Assembly (NCBI GenBank): GCA_023101885.1
Contig: JALPQD010000359.1
Coordinates: 1,488,001-1,552,000, forward strand
Direction of reading: 5' to 3'
Source of the DNA: Typhlomys cinereus
Lineage: Eukaryota; Chordata; Mammalia; Rodentia; Platacanthomyidae
DNA: 64,000 nucleotides
Every line of letters begins with the position of its first letter. Position 1 is the stretch's first letter. This document shows, in pieces, positions 48,642 to 61,083 of this stretch. The translations under genes were made by a program, and so were the position numbers. The notes beneath the pieces are model-generated. The model saw only the letters and a program-made list of their open reading frames with translations, ran no database searches and was not told where the DNA came from.

Positions 48642-49424
48642 TTTCTAGTCCCTTATCTCTTCTTACAGAACTGCTTAAGAATCAATAATTTCTGAGTCCA
48701 TTATAACTTTATTTCACCATCAGTTTCTTTTGCCTATTTGAGTTCCAAGTTCTCTGGAAGTCTTTATACATAACATCAAGGAGTGTCTGCCTGTACCATT
48801 TCTCATTTCTTTGTACTCCTCCACAGCTGGCTGACAGGGAGAATTTATTTTCTTCACATTCGACTTCATTAACTTATGCTCTGTAGTTACAGATGCTTGC
48901 TGGGGAGTTTGTGGCATGCACCTTCCTCAGGAAACATTTTCCTGGGGACAATTGCTTCTGACTTGAATGATGTGGGGCTCTGAGGCTCACAGGTTCACTG
49001 CAGGGTGTTCTGTTCCCATCAGGGCTAAGGACTTGTGCAGCCCACGCAGCAGTTTAAGCTGCTGGACCCTTTCTTCCAGCTGCCTTTCCATGACTCACTG
49101 TTGTCGTTCAGGAGCGAGGAGGTAGAAGAGGGAAAGGTGAACCTGAGAAGCAAAGGTAAAATTCTTACCTTTAAGCCACACAGGAAAAGTTGAAGTGGGT
49201 CTTTTGAGGTGCACAGTTTTACTTCAAACAGCTCAAATGTTGGAATTCCTCATTTTGTAACAGGCAACTTTTGGGCGAAAGATGACTGTCTAGTGAAGTG
49301 GAATAGTGTAATAGTTTGGATTTGGCTGTTGAGTCCTGATCCTATGCTTTGTTTGTTCTGTGGCAAGTTCCCTGGCTTCTCTCAATTATAAAATAAGCAT
49401 AATGGCCCCAATGGATTTTAGTAT
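48642..49424. other. Unique sequence, no gene seen
   Basis: Less AT-rich at 48900-49150, but without an assignable open frame or repeat. Confidence 0.45.
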
Positions 49425-49832
49425 GGTGGTAGGTGTCTGACCAGATTCCTGAGAAAACAAATAAAAAGACCATGGGTTTATTTAGTTTTATTTTTTTTCA
49501 GATGTTTCAGTGCATTTTCCTTTAATCTTGGAAGTTAATGGCATCTAGGGTATCAAACCCCATGACAGCCGGGACCAGAGAAAGAGACCGTGACCAGGGA
49601 TGAGTTACACCATTCAAAGCCATGTCTTTGGCCTCCAATGTCCTCCTGGCAGGCTCCATCTTTCATGACTTACAGCACCTCCCAAGGTTCCATTTTTTAA
49701 ATTAATCCATTGATTAACCCATTGATCAAGTCAGACTTCTCCTCTCCCAAAAGGTTCACCACTGAGCATCACATTGGAAAGCAAGTCCTCCATGCATGAG
49801 TCTTTTAAGGTTTCACATTGGAACACAACAAA
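49425..49832 (-). mobile_element. Old solo LTR, MaLR-like (antisense)
   Basis: On minus it starts near TGTTCCAATGTGAAACCTTA, has GGAGGACTTGCTTTCCAATG and GGCTGTCATGGGGTTTGATA, and near its end an AATAAA in AAATAAACCCATGGTCTTTT. This is the general layout of old MaLR LTRs. Boundaries approximate. Confidence 0.55.
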
Positions 49833-49862
49833 TATTAAATGAAATATCTTTATTTATATTAT

Positions 49863-49864
<2 letters not shown>

Positions 49865-49896
<32 letters not shown>

Positions 49897-49965
49897 GATA
49901 GTTATTACAACCTCTTTTTAAAGAGAGCCCACATCACATCAAATATAGCTGTGTAGAAATACTGA

Positions 49966-50009
<44 letters not shown>
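49865..50009. repeat. (GATA)n and (TA)n microsatellites
   Basis: (GATA)n at 49865-49897 and a pure (TA)n run at 49968-50009, separated by unique sequence. Confidence 0.97.
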
Positions 50010-50012
<3 letters not shown>

Positions 50013-50186
50013 ATATATCTGGGCAAAACTTAAAATGTAGACTTTCTAGGACACTTCCAGAATGTCAGTATTTCAAGCTCAAATGCTATCCTCACAGAAC
50101 AATTTATCAGAATTCTGGTGTAATTCTCAATATCAAAGAATGAATGTTAGAATAGTGCTTATTTATTTTGTATAGGCCATATTTTT

Positions 50187-50375
50187 GAGGCAAGTGAGAT
50201 AGGTAAGACATCTGCACACAAACCTGGTGACCTGAGTTGGATCCCTGAAAAAGCTCACATGGTAGAATGAAAGAAATGACTTCTGAGAGCAGTCCTCTGA
50301 CCTCCACCAGTGTACACCATGACATGTATGCGCATGCTATTCTCTCTCTCTCTCATAAAAATAGTAAAAATGTTA
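50187..50375 (+). mobile_element. B3-type SINE
   Basis: GAGGCAAGTGAGATAGGTAA head, ACCTGGTGACCTGAGTTGGA B-box region, CTCACATGGTAGAATGAAAG and CCTCTGACCTCCACCAGTGT body, then CATGCTATTCTCTCTCTC and an A-rich end. This order is typical of B3. Confidence 0.8.
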
Positions 50376-53280
50376 TAATGTTGCACATTGTACACACTTG
50401 TTGTGAATTTGAACCCGTGCACCTCATGCACCATTCATTTGTGCTCATTTTAGGGGGGCGCGGGCATATAATGCTGATATTCCAAGTCATTACAGAAGCC
50501 CGACTTTATATGCAGTCTTTGCCATTATAGCATTTTGATGATCACATCTATGATTTGTTTGAAAAACGAATCGTTGTTTAGTAACACAACATCCAATTAC
50601 AGAATTATTCCCAGGGGAAAACACAAGTGGTTTTATGATGTAATTATCAGGAATGCATTGTGGTGTGAAGCAGAGATTACGTACATCAATTTTGTTTTCT
50701 TTTGCTTAGTTTAAAAGCTCTGCCTTCAAGTTTTACCAATAGCAAATATTTAAAAAGCCCACCTTGCCTTGTTTTTGTAACAGCTGTCCTTTTGTACCAT
50801 GGTTTTAAAAAAAGTACCTGTTCATCCTCTAACTTCAATAGATTTAATTAGTATCAATTGCCAGAGTCCACCTTATTACATTACTTTATTAGGGTGTGTG
50901 AATGGCCTCCGAGGGCTTTTATGTAAGTCTTAATCCTCCTGCTCTGAAATGTAAAAACTGCTTATAAGTGATCTCTGCTATCCAGATCCAAGTTCCTTTT
51001 CTCTTTGTATCATATCTCAGTCTCTTCATTTCATGGCATAAAGGACATGGGGGTATAGAAAGGTCATATGCAAGAGTTCCAAAATTGATTGAGGGTTTAA
51101 GAAAGTAATTCTTAAGAGAAAATGCCAAATGGATTTGGCATGCTGCCCAGCCATTCCTACGTGTCCACATTCATCCACCGTCCATACAGCTTTTCTCGGC
51201 CCATCTGGAAACTCAGCCCCTCTTCATGCCTGGAGCCAGGCCAGCCCACACTGAGAACTAAATGAGCCCTGCATCTATTTCTTTCCTGACAGGTCTGAGC
51301 AAATACATTTCCTGGTGCTATTAGCCAGGCTCTTGTTTTATTCCTTTTGCTCATTTTCTCACCTTGTACCTATAACTGGCTTCCTATTTTTATCTACATT
51401 TGAGTCCTGGCTTCAGTTCATTACCCCAGAGGTCACCACATTTCTGAATTGTATTCTTTATGCTATTGGATTACAATTTCATGCTGTCAGTCTTCCTTTT
51501 ATGCAGAATATCTTTTCATCTCTGGCTCCAGCATAATGTTCTGAGTATCTTCCGTAATGCATGCAATCTTGTCTTTTGAGAACATTGTCCTGTATAGCCA
51601 TGGAATCTAGAAGATTCTTTAGATTAGCCAGTTGTATTAAAAAATAAAAGCTGGACTCTAGTCATCTGGATGCCCCAATTAAGGATTTGATACAATGAGT
51701 TGGCCCAAAGTAGGTAACTTTTATGGTTATGTGCCCAATTGGAATTATTCCCATACCACTGGAAGATCAAATATGAAAATTAAAAACAGAAAATACAAGT
51801 TTTATAATCATCATACTTATCCTATTGCATGACCATCCCCATTTCAAAGAGAATGGCTACAGTTTGGACCAGAGCTGCCAAAATTATATCCACAGTCCTT
51901 ATTAGAATATGTAGGAGTATCTGAGATATGTATTAATTCCTTTCAGTCCCCACATATATCATGTCCTATGATCTAAACAAGCAAACAAACAAACAAACCT
52001 TACTGTATTATGTACAGAATTCCTCACAAGAACTTATGTTCTTTTGTTCCTTCTTTTTCCATGGTTAAAGTTATCATATCATCCCTAACAGTATACTAGG
52101 GAGATTTCAAATGCTGCTTTGCCCATGATTCATTTTCTCTTTCCTCTGAGTCGATGTGCTCTCTTTCTGTATTATATCTACATAGTGATTTGCCTCCACA
52201 TCTCTTGGTAAGTCTATTCTTGAATTCTCTCAGATTATTGCCATACAGTATACCTCAGTCAAATTCATTAGGTGGGCTCGAAACAGTCTTAAAAGCTTAA
52301 AATATTAGCAGGTCGCATTGGAAGGCTACGAAAATAAGAGCAGACAGACTTGTGTGACTATTTGTTAAGTAATTCTCAGAGAATAGTACACTGTATACTG
52401 TCCATCCAGCTCTCCTCTGCCCATCTGGAAACTCAGCCCCCTCCGTGCTTCGCTATAGTTTTGTGACAGCTGCTGATCTAGAGTCTTCAAAGCTCAGTTG
52501 TCAAGTGGTAGGCTAGAAATGGAGAAGAATGGTGGCAAACCCAGGAATCTCTCCTTTGAATATCTTTTTGTCATCCTGGTGCAGGAAATTCTGACTAGAG
52601 ATGCTGGGTGACCCTCTGGTTTCCTATTCTAAAATCCAGCTACTTGCAGTCTTCTGTTAGACTTCTCTCTTGTTGCTATGTTTACTCCTTCAACTGCAAA
52701 AGAGCTTCAATTCCTTCTAATTAAACATATTCTTGTGCCACCCATTTGAAGGATCCTAGGCTCTAGGCTTCTTGTAGTTATCAATTGACAATTATATAAT
52801 GTCCTAATTTGTTGGACTATTAAGGTAAATGTCATTGCAAAGGTTTGTTTTTGTCCTTCATCATAGTTGGTGATTGTTTTCATTAGCCAATGGCAATAAG
52901 TTGATGGATTCATTTTAAGTTGCTTTCTTTTCTTTTAATTGCACTGCAGCAAAAACTAAAGGTTACTTTAAGCAATCGAGACTACAATTATGATTATTTT
53001 ATTTTAGGAAGAAGAATAGGAAAAGACAGCAATGACAAAGGAAGAAGACACTGAGTTCCATTGACACCTGAGTTCTTTAGTTGGTGTAGCAAAATCCCCA
53101 AGTAGAGTTCAGCAAATTATGTAACTTGGAACTAAGTATCATCATCTTTAAATTCCTGATGTTAATATATGTATCACCATCTTTGTTTTACTCATCAAAT
53201 AATCTATTGTGTGCTGTGAACAAGGTATTAGGAACATTCCAATTAAAACAACAGACATAATTCCTATTCATCATATAATC
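50376..53280. other. Unique sequence, possible conserved non-coding DNA at 50.5-50.9 kb
   Basis: No gene recognised. 50520-50930 is repeat-free with ordered AT-rich words (GATTTAATTAG at about 50840). The rest shows only short frames. Confidence 0.4.
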
Positions 53281-53296
53281 TTTCTTTCTTTCTTTT

Positions 53297-53358
<62 letters not shown>

Positions 53359-53440
53359 TTCCTTCCTTCCTTCCTTCCTTCCCTCCCTACCTCCCTCCCT
53401 CTCTCTTTCTCTCTCTTTCTCTCTCTTTCTTTCTTTTTTA
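53281..53440. repeat. Compound pyrimidine microsatellite
   Basis: TTTC units, then TTCC, CTCC-like and CTCTTT units. The run is almost pure C/T on plus for about 155 bp. Confidence 0.97.
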
Positions 53441-53797
53441 TGAATATATGTGTATTGAGTATGTTCATGTGACTATGTGTGTTTGTATGTGGATTGACAT
53501 GTGTGTTCGTGCACATGTGTGTACAGGCCTGAATGTGATATTGAGAATCATTCTTGAACTCTTTTCTACCTTTTTGCTTTAATGTTATGTCTCTAAGATG
53601 CAGAGCCCATGTCTAGGGTTAATTTGACTAGTTGAGGCAGCTTACTCTATAGATTTCCAGTCTCTATCTTCCAAAGATAGAACTACAGGTAGGTTATTAA
53701 TCATGTCCAGCATTTTACATGGGATTTAGCAATGAAAACATTGGTCCTTATGCTTAGTCAACAAATGCTTTAACTGCTGACCAATCTACCCAGCCCT
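53440..53797 (-). mobile_element. Old rodent SINE-like repeat (same type as 42640)
   Basis: GT-rich region, TTGAGAATCATTCTTGAACT, a decayed body, TTTTACATGGGATTTAGCAA and a degenerate head CTGACCAATCTACCCAGCCC. B4/RSINE-class by architecture; not certain. Confidence 0.5.
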
Positions 53798-54089
53798 GTA
53801 ATGGTATGTTTGAAGCAAGACAGTTATATTTTCCTTAACTATGGTAAATCTTAAATTAGAGCTTACATAAGAATTACAAAAATGACTCTAATTCCCAAAG
53901 AAAAAAAATAAGGGAATGTCCTGTGGGTCTTCAGGAATAAGTAGAAGAGAGATAGCTATCATGTTAGTTTCCTATGCAAGGATCCAATGAGCTCTGAGCC
54001 CAGAAATGAATAGTAAACAGTTTCATCATACCTGTGAAATGTTGGGCACCTTTCTCACACTCTTTTCCGTTATTTACTTATATGCCTTC

Positions 54090-54437
54090 TGTAATGGTTA
54101 CTCTTAACTATTGCTGTGAGAGAACACTCAAGGTCAACGTAAGGAAGAAAGGAGGTTTATTCAGCTTATGGTTCCAGAAGAGGTAGTTTCTCATGGCAGA
54201 GGTGGCATGGCTGGCTGGCCAAAGCTGGAGGAGGCTAAGTCACCACAGACATCTTGGAAGCTGAGAGCTGCAGACTGCTTGCTGCAAAGGCAGACTTCTC
54301 CTGGAAGTAGGGTGAGACTAATCCACCTCAAGGCCCACCCCTTGTGACTGCCTTCCTCCAGCAAGGCTCCACCTCTCAAGGTACCATAACCTTGCCAAAC
54401 ATATGAGACTGTGGGGGACACATTTCAAACCATGACA
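54090..54437 (-). repeat. 3' LTR of the 54-56 kb MaLR-like element
   Basis: 348 bp. On the element strand it is the downstream LTR. On plus it runs from TGTAATGGTTACTC to ACCATGACA. Confidence 0.9.
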
Positions 54438-55826
54438 CTCCATCCTTGACCCCCATAGACTCGTTGCTGTCTCATTATGCAAACAATACTCAGTCCAACT
54501 TTAAAAGTCTTCATAGACTATATCAGTCCCAACACAGTCCAAAAGTCCAAAGCCTCCTGTAAAATCAAAAGACAAGTTACATACTTAACAAGCCCGAAAA
54601 ACAGCAGGACAAACTTCAAATCTTGTAGCTCCAAGTCCAACAGGTGAACCTCTCCTTGAAATCATCTCAGTTCCAAAGGGCTTTGGTTACATCCCTCCAA
54701 TGCAGCTGCCCATAGAATAAGTTGCTCTCTTGAGCTGACTCCTCCCAGGGTATACAGCTCTCCTCAGCAGGTGTCCCACGATGTTTCTGGCATCTCTAAC
54801 ATCTTTACCAGGCTTTAACTCCACAGCACAAACTGCCCCTCTAGGGCCTTTAAACTACAGGCTTCTTGCCTCATGCTGCCGGGATTCTGCCAATTTTTGA
54901 AATCTTGGAAGAGGACTCCACGATCTCCTCCCTCTTGCATCACTGATGCTTGTAAAATCACGTAGATGACTTTGCCAAGGCTGGCCCCTTTGAATCACAG
55001 CTGATTCTGCTTCTCTATGTTGACCATCTCTTTCACTCCTGGGCAGTTGCTTTGTAAGAGAAAAGAACTCTTGCTTTGGAACTCCACCCTTTATCTCTAG
55101 TCTTCTGAAAGGATTTGCATTCTTATGAGTGGGAGCCTTCCCTGAGGATCTTGCCCTCAAACTAGGGCCTCTCCTATTATTCAAATTGAGAGCAGGCTTT
55201 GATTTACAAATGGAGCTAATCTCTAACAGCCATTTTGTTCTCTGCTTCTTCCTAGTTCAACTCTTTCAGTTTGGCATTGTATTTTTCATCATCAGATCTT
55301 ACAGTTTTTGCTTATTCCTGATTCTTTGCTCTTTTTCATAACTCTGAAAACAACTAAAGTAGCCATATCACCTTGTCAAGACTACATTGCTTTGAAATTT
55401 CCTCTGCTAAGCACTCTAGTTCAACTTAAGGCAAGCTTTCAGGACAAAGACAAAACTTCACTAAACTCTCGGGCAACACATGGCTTCATGTATCACTCAT
55501 TCAGTTTCAAACACAGTCTCTGTTCCCCTCTGGACCATCACAAGCTGGGTTTCCACTGCCTGAGTCTCTCACAGCATTGCTCTCCTCTGAGCTCTTATGA
55601 GAAAGGCTCATTTGGCTCCTCGCCAAGATGCAAAGACTTTCTCAGCACAAAGTCCCACAGTTCTCCATATTTCTCCCTACAAATAATTCCAAAGGCACAT
55701 TAGCCACATCACAGCATTGGCCATACTGCTGAGTATCAACTTCTCTCAACTTCACAAACAACTTCACATTGTGGTACCAGCTGTTCTTAATCTCTTAGCA
55801 ATACCCCGCTATCCGGTATCAGTTTC

Positions 55827-56182
55827 TGTAACAGTTACTCTTAACTATTGCTGTGAGAGAGTATCCAAAGTCAAGAAACTTAAGGGAGAAAGGAGGTTTA
55901 TTCAGCATATGGTTCCAGAGGGAAGGGACAGTCTCTCAAAGCAGAGGCAGCATGGCTGGCTGGCCAAAGCTGGAGGAGGCTAAGTCACTGCAGACATCTT
56001 GGAAGCTGAGAGCTGCAGACTGTTTGCTGCAAAGGCAGACTTTTCCTGGAGGTAGGGTGGGACTACTCCACCTCAAGGCTCACCCCTTTTGACTGCCTTC
56101 CTCCAGCAAGACTCCACCTCTTAAGGTACCATAACCTTGCCAAACATATAAGACTGTAGGGGACACATTTCAAACCATGACA
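55827..56182 (-). repeat. 5' LTR of the 54-56 kb MaLR-like element
   Basis: 356 bp. Same ends as its partner (TGTAACAGTTACTC to ACCATGACA on plus), with scattered substitutions. Confidence 0.9.
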
Positions 56183-59100
56183 ACTTCCATACTATTTCAG
56201 ACTCTACCACCAGGCATACATATGTGTGTTTTTATCCATGAAAACTCAAAAGTTTTCTCTGAATTTGCGTGTAGATTTTTGGGGATAGGCATATTATGAT
56301 AATTTATGAATTTAATTATTTTTGGACATACTTTCATTCATGGCACCAAGCTGAGTTCACTCATCAGCAAGTTAGTAATATGCACAGCTAAATATCGTAA
56401 AAAATTAAAGTGAACCTTATTTTTGCTCTACTACTCTCTTGTTACCTTGTCTTTTCAGTCATTTTAGCTTTTCATTTCCTGTTGGTATTTGAAGCAGATG
56501 GTGTGGGTGTAATCGGTCTTGCACAATTTTACCTTTCCTAAGGGTTTTGTCAAGACATGTAAGTTCAAGACGCAATGTATCATTGTATCATGCTGAATAG
56601 GACACATTTTTAAACATGTGTGATGTCTTTGGAGTGTGTATATATGTACATAATTTTGTATACATATATGCATGTATACATGTACATGATTATTATGTAT
56701 GAATTTATATATTTACCTTTGAATACATTACATATATGAATACAGTATCTATTCTTATACTTTCTTCTTATACATGTAGTAGAGGGTGAGATTCTTTTCT
56801 CCGCTCTATCCCTCTGAATAGGAGCAACCCACTTTAAGATGCTGAAAGTGCACAAGGACCCTATGTACTTACTCCCCATGGCATCTCAACACTTAACTAA
56901 TTGTGCTATAAAGTGATGCTCTTAGGGCTCACTTAAGAAGAGAAGAGGGTTCAGGTGCCTCTCAGGATGTAAAATGATAAATTCTGGATGCTCATTTGTA
57001 ACAGATGGACGCAGACTGAAGAAGGCAGCCACGGAAGGCAGGCAGCAGGTGGAGAAGGCAGCGGGAAAGCAAATCCACTTGCAGGAGCACTTGACATTAA
57101 TTACACCTGTTGGAATTCTAGCCCATCCTTTTGTTTTCAAATGCATGCTCACTATAATCACCGTGAGGGAAGAGGGGAAAGCAAAGCAGCTGAGGGCTGC
57201 AAACAGGAACCAGAGCACTTATACTGGAACAACAAGTGAAAAGGGGTGGTGCAAGAGGGCTTCTCTAGCTCAAGTCCTTCATTTAAGCATGTGTCCAAAA
57301 ATAGGAGCTAAGGGCACCATTACATTGAGTGGTCCAGATGATTCCACTGTAGAATGGACCAAGACCATTTGAAAACTGAATGTCTAGGGTTACAAAAACT
57401 GGAGTACGCATTTAATACCTTAGAAATTATACATGCTGCTGTGGATTTGAAGAGCTTAATATTTGAATGCTTACAATACTGCACTTATTTGTGCATCTAA
57501 CATTCTGACCTCACCCTTGTGCCTCGTGCCCTTATTAACCAGGACAGACACACTTCACTTCACATGGAAAATCCAGCCATATTAAACTCTGACCACTATT
57601 GAAGTTAGCTGGGTGTTCTCATCTGCTTCTAGTCAATAATGATCTTCTCAACCTTGAAGTTTTCTGCCCATCAGTTAATGTCAGCTCAAGGTTACACTGT
57701 GTAGAATAACCATCAGTGATTGTTCTGAGCAGTCACGAGGTCCATCCTCCTCAATGTCCAAGGAACTTTAACTCCATCTACTGAAGTCGCTGACCCCTTT
57801 CTAGGTAAGCCATTCTCCCCTACACCCTTGAACTCCTACAGAATAGAAATGAAACTCACATTAGATGTCAGATGACATTTTATACTTCTATTTCATTCTC
57901 ACACTTAATAGTATCTTACTAAAGATGGAGTTGTTATCAGAGGTATGAAAGTCACCAATGGAAATCAATTTTAGCACACACTCTATGGATGTGTACCAGA
58001 GAACAATAAGACACAATTGTTAGAATTATGCACTCTGTGAATTCCCAGGACGCCTGATACATCAGAACGATGACTTCCTTTGCCTCTCCATTCACTGTGA
58101 ATATTTATGCATCCTGGGAATTTTACACCGTACAAACTGCACTGATGTGAAGGAGAGCATACAGCTTCATGAGTAGGAAGGGAGGAATTTAAAAGGTTTA
58201 TTGACATGAAGGGAAAAGGTTAGTTGTGGCAAATAAACAGAAAACTCACTCAATAGCAGGGAGACTGGTATCCCACTACACACACATAGAAATGATAACA
58301 TCCTTACACAAGTTCAATCATGGCAATGTCTTCCGCATAGCCATTTTGATTTTTTCCCCTCATGAAGAGAAGATGCCTACTCCATTTCTAAAAACAGTGC
58401 ACTTGCAAGGAACAGCAGAGTTGCTGGAACCTCATCCTGTTCATTAGTGATACAGGTCTAGGCTTATGAGTTCATTTCCTCCACAAAATACAGAATATTG
58501 ATCAGGGAAAGAGTTGAAAATATTTACATTTATTTAAAACCAGTGAAGACTGGTATCCAAGCCTCTGAGCATCTCTGCAAAAGGCAAGTGATCACATGGT
58601 GAAAGTTAGAGTCCTCAGGGGAACAACAGAAAACCTTGAATATTAGGCAGAGTGTGTTCAAGTTTCAAAGTTTAGACAAAAGTATAGAAAAGAATGTAAG
58701 AGAGCGTTTTGCTCTTTGAAAGTTCAACAGCCACATTACTCATGAAATTGCATATTGGAAGTTTTTTCTGGCTTCTGTTTCTGTCTTGTTAAAAAGAAGA
58801 ACAGACGACAAAATGGAGCATTGTTTTTAGAGGGTACAGAAGGCAGACCTCTGCTATCTCTTTGGCCTACTTCCAGGTTGACTGAATTTGTTGGGAGGTG
58901 GAACGTCTATCTAGGAGATTGAACTAAATGATTAAACTTAAGGGTAAAGAGAGATTCCAGTGTTACCAGGGAAACTAGAGAAAGGATCCATAACATGATG
59001 TAAGCACACATGTATCAGTGTCAAGTGTATACACACAACAAACTTCAAACCCAGAGCAACCATAGCAAACACCAACTAGATGGATATGCTCACAATGCGG

Positions 59101-59872
59101 AGTATCCTCTCTGAGACCCAGAGATCAAGAAAACTAAGGTTGACTCTCCTTTTTGCTGCAATGAAGGAAGAAGCAAGGACCAGAAATGAACCTCACGTTG
59201 TCTGGCCAGGAAATGACATAGATCAATCAAATTGACAGAACTAACTTTGTTCATACAAGTCCACTTACATGAAGGGGTAGATAGAAGATACAAAATTCAC
59301 CAGCAAGAACTAAAGGAACCTCAATGTTACTTAAGGAGCTGTTTTCATCAAAATGAAACTATGGTTGCTCTGGGTTTGGAATTTGTTGTGTGCTATATCT
59401 TTTTGTGTATTGATAGGACAATGAGAGAAACAAATAAGAGTTTATATTTAGCCATATCATCAAAAATAAATTCACAGAAACATCTGATGAAAACACAGAT
59501 GGTTTCTAATTGCAGTACAAGCAAGAGATATAGAGACACGTACATGGTGAAGAAGAACATTTAGCTTTGACTTATCCTGAATTTAACCTTTGTAAACTGA
59601 AGTTCCTATAATAAAAAATCACAGCTGTCCTTAAGATTCTAAAGTCTGAAATGACTGGTTACATGGTTATGATTAAGGAGAGTTAAAATGCAACAAAAGA
59701 GAGACAATTTTTCTTGGCCTAATTTTAGTCCCTTTGAAATCTATTCATTGTCTGAATCCAACCTAAAAATCCTTGTGGTTGGTTATACAAAACCTTTAAA
59801 ATATATTCTTAGCAAACAACTAATCTCTAGTAATGTAGATGCTAACCATATCAAGAATCATACAAAAGAGTT
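56183..59872. other. Unique sequence, no gene seen
   Basis: 56960-57240 is less AT-rich and contains TTAATTA next to CACCTG, with overlapping frames on both strands (132 codons plus, 98 codons minus). Overlap on both strands argues for conserved or GC-richer non-coding DNA rather than a gene. The rest is AT-rich with short frames. Confidence 0.4.
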
Positions 59873-60262
59873 ATATGAGTTTTGCTCTACATTACTCTTA
59901 CTGCTACAAAGAGACAACACTCAGGCTCAAGCAATTTAAACTGAGAAAAGAGAAATTTATTCATTATATGGTTGCAGGGGGGATATTGTCCAGTATAGCA
60001 AGAAAGGCATGATGGGTTGGTTGCAAAGCTGGATGCAGCTCAGGTGACTACAGCCATCATGGAGATGTGATGGTGAACAAGCAGCAAACTTCAAGAGCAG
60101 ACTATTAGAGAAAGCAGGGCGAGGTTAACCAAGGTCCATCCTTTCTGACATCCTTTCCTCTTACAAGGCTCCACCTTTTAAAGATGCTGTAACCTTCTCA
60201 AATGTTAACATCAGCAAACACATGAATCTGTGTGAAACAACTCATATTCAAACCATCGCATT
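59873..60262 (-). mobile_element. Old solo LTR, ORR1/MaLR-like (antisense)
   Basis: On minus it begins TGCGATGGTTTGAATATGAG, matching the MaLR start, continues GTTAACATTTGAGAAGGTTA and AAAAGGTGGAGCC, and ends near CAGTAAGAGTAATGTAG. More diverged than the 54-56 kb element. Confidence 0.75.
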
Positions 60263-61019
60263 ATACATTGCTCTTGTCCCTATGAAGATATTTGATCAAC
60301 ACCATTATGATATTTTACTAACAATTAAAATCTCACATAACAGCTTTCAGATTTGAACGCATGTTGGAGATTGCTAACTGAGTCTAGTGACCCATAATCA
60401 TTCGTATTTGACTCAGAATAAATCATTTTTTTTTCTCTGTGAGATAAGGCCCATGTTTAATTTTCACATATATATGTTAATTTTATGTATGATTCATTAG
60501 TTCCTATACACAGCAAATTAGATTTATTTATCAGTTATTTTATAATAGCATATTATTGGTAAAATAAAAGTTTCACTATTAGAATATAACCCTGTGGTGG
60601 CCCTATGTTCTCTAATACATAAAATTCATTTATTCAGTTGACTTCTATTTAATGAAAAACTATTTTGTTTCAGAAATTGTTTGAGCTCTAGGAATGGGTA
60701 TAAACAAAGCTTGGTTTTTATTTCCAAGAAAGTAATATTCTAGCTAAGGAGATAAATGATAGGCCCATTTTTGGTATATACCAAAAGTGGCCTTAAGCTG
60801 GTATACAGACTTCCATATACACAGGACCAGATAACATTGGGAATAATGCTAGTTTGGAAAGATAAGGATTTTCTGACAATGCATATTTATAACAGAAACT
60901 AAATAGATGGAAAATGTGTTTCACTAAAGAGTAATTTTAGTAACGTTGTTAACAATAAGATTATCACATACATATTGTTATATTAGTTAAGTCATTCTAA
61001 CACTCCAATATTCTGTTTT
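60263..61019. other. AT-rich unique sequence with a short palindrome
   Basis: No gene or repeat. TTTTGGTATATACCAAAA at 60769-60786 is a perfect 18-bp palindrome. Confidence 0.5.
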
Positions 61020-61032
61020 GGGTTACACTGAC

Positions 61033-61036
<4 letters not shown>

Positions 61037-61083
<47 letters not shown>
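61037..61083. repeat. (ATT)n microsatellite forming the LINE-1 tail
   Basis: About 15 pure ATT units. On the element strand this is a patterned (AAT)n tail rather than plain poly-A. Confidence 0.97.

Larger units (their letters stand above)
54090..56182 (-). mobile_element. Complete MaLR-like LTR retrotransposon (antisense)
   Basis: Two direct LTRs (54090-54437 and 55827-56182) flank about 1.4 kb of internal sequence. On minus each LTR begins TGTCATGGTTTGAAATGTGT, the classic ORR1/MaLR start, and ends AGTTAAGAGTAAC. After the 5' LTR the internal sequence has TGATACCGGATAGCGGGGTA, a degenerate form of the ERVL/MaLR primer-binding region. Flanks CCTTC (54085-54089) and ACTTC (56183-56187) resemble a 5-bp target duplication. 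The LTRs agree at roughly 90 percent by eye. No retroviral protein frame exists; frames of up to 131 codons inside it are not retroviral. Confidence 0.92.

Noticed and set aside
55308..55703. 131-codon plus-strand frame inside the MaLR-like element
   Set aside because: It lies antisense to non-coding MaLR internal DNA and has no retroviral motif.
54090..56182. Possible coding endogenous retrovirus
   Set aside because: The internal region is only about 1.4 kb, with no gag, protease, polymerase or envelope motif. It fits a non-coding MaLR.
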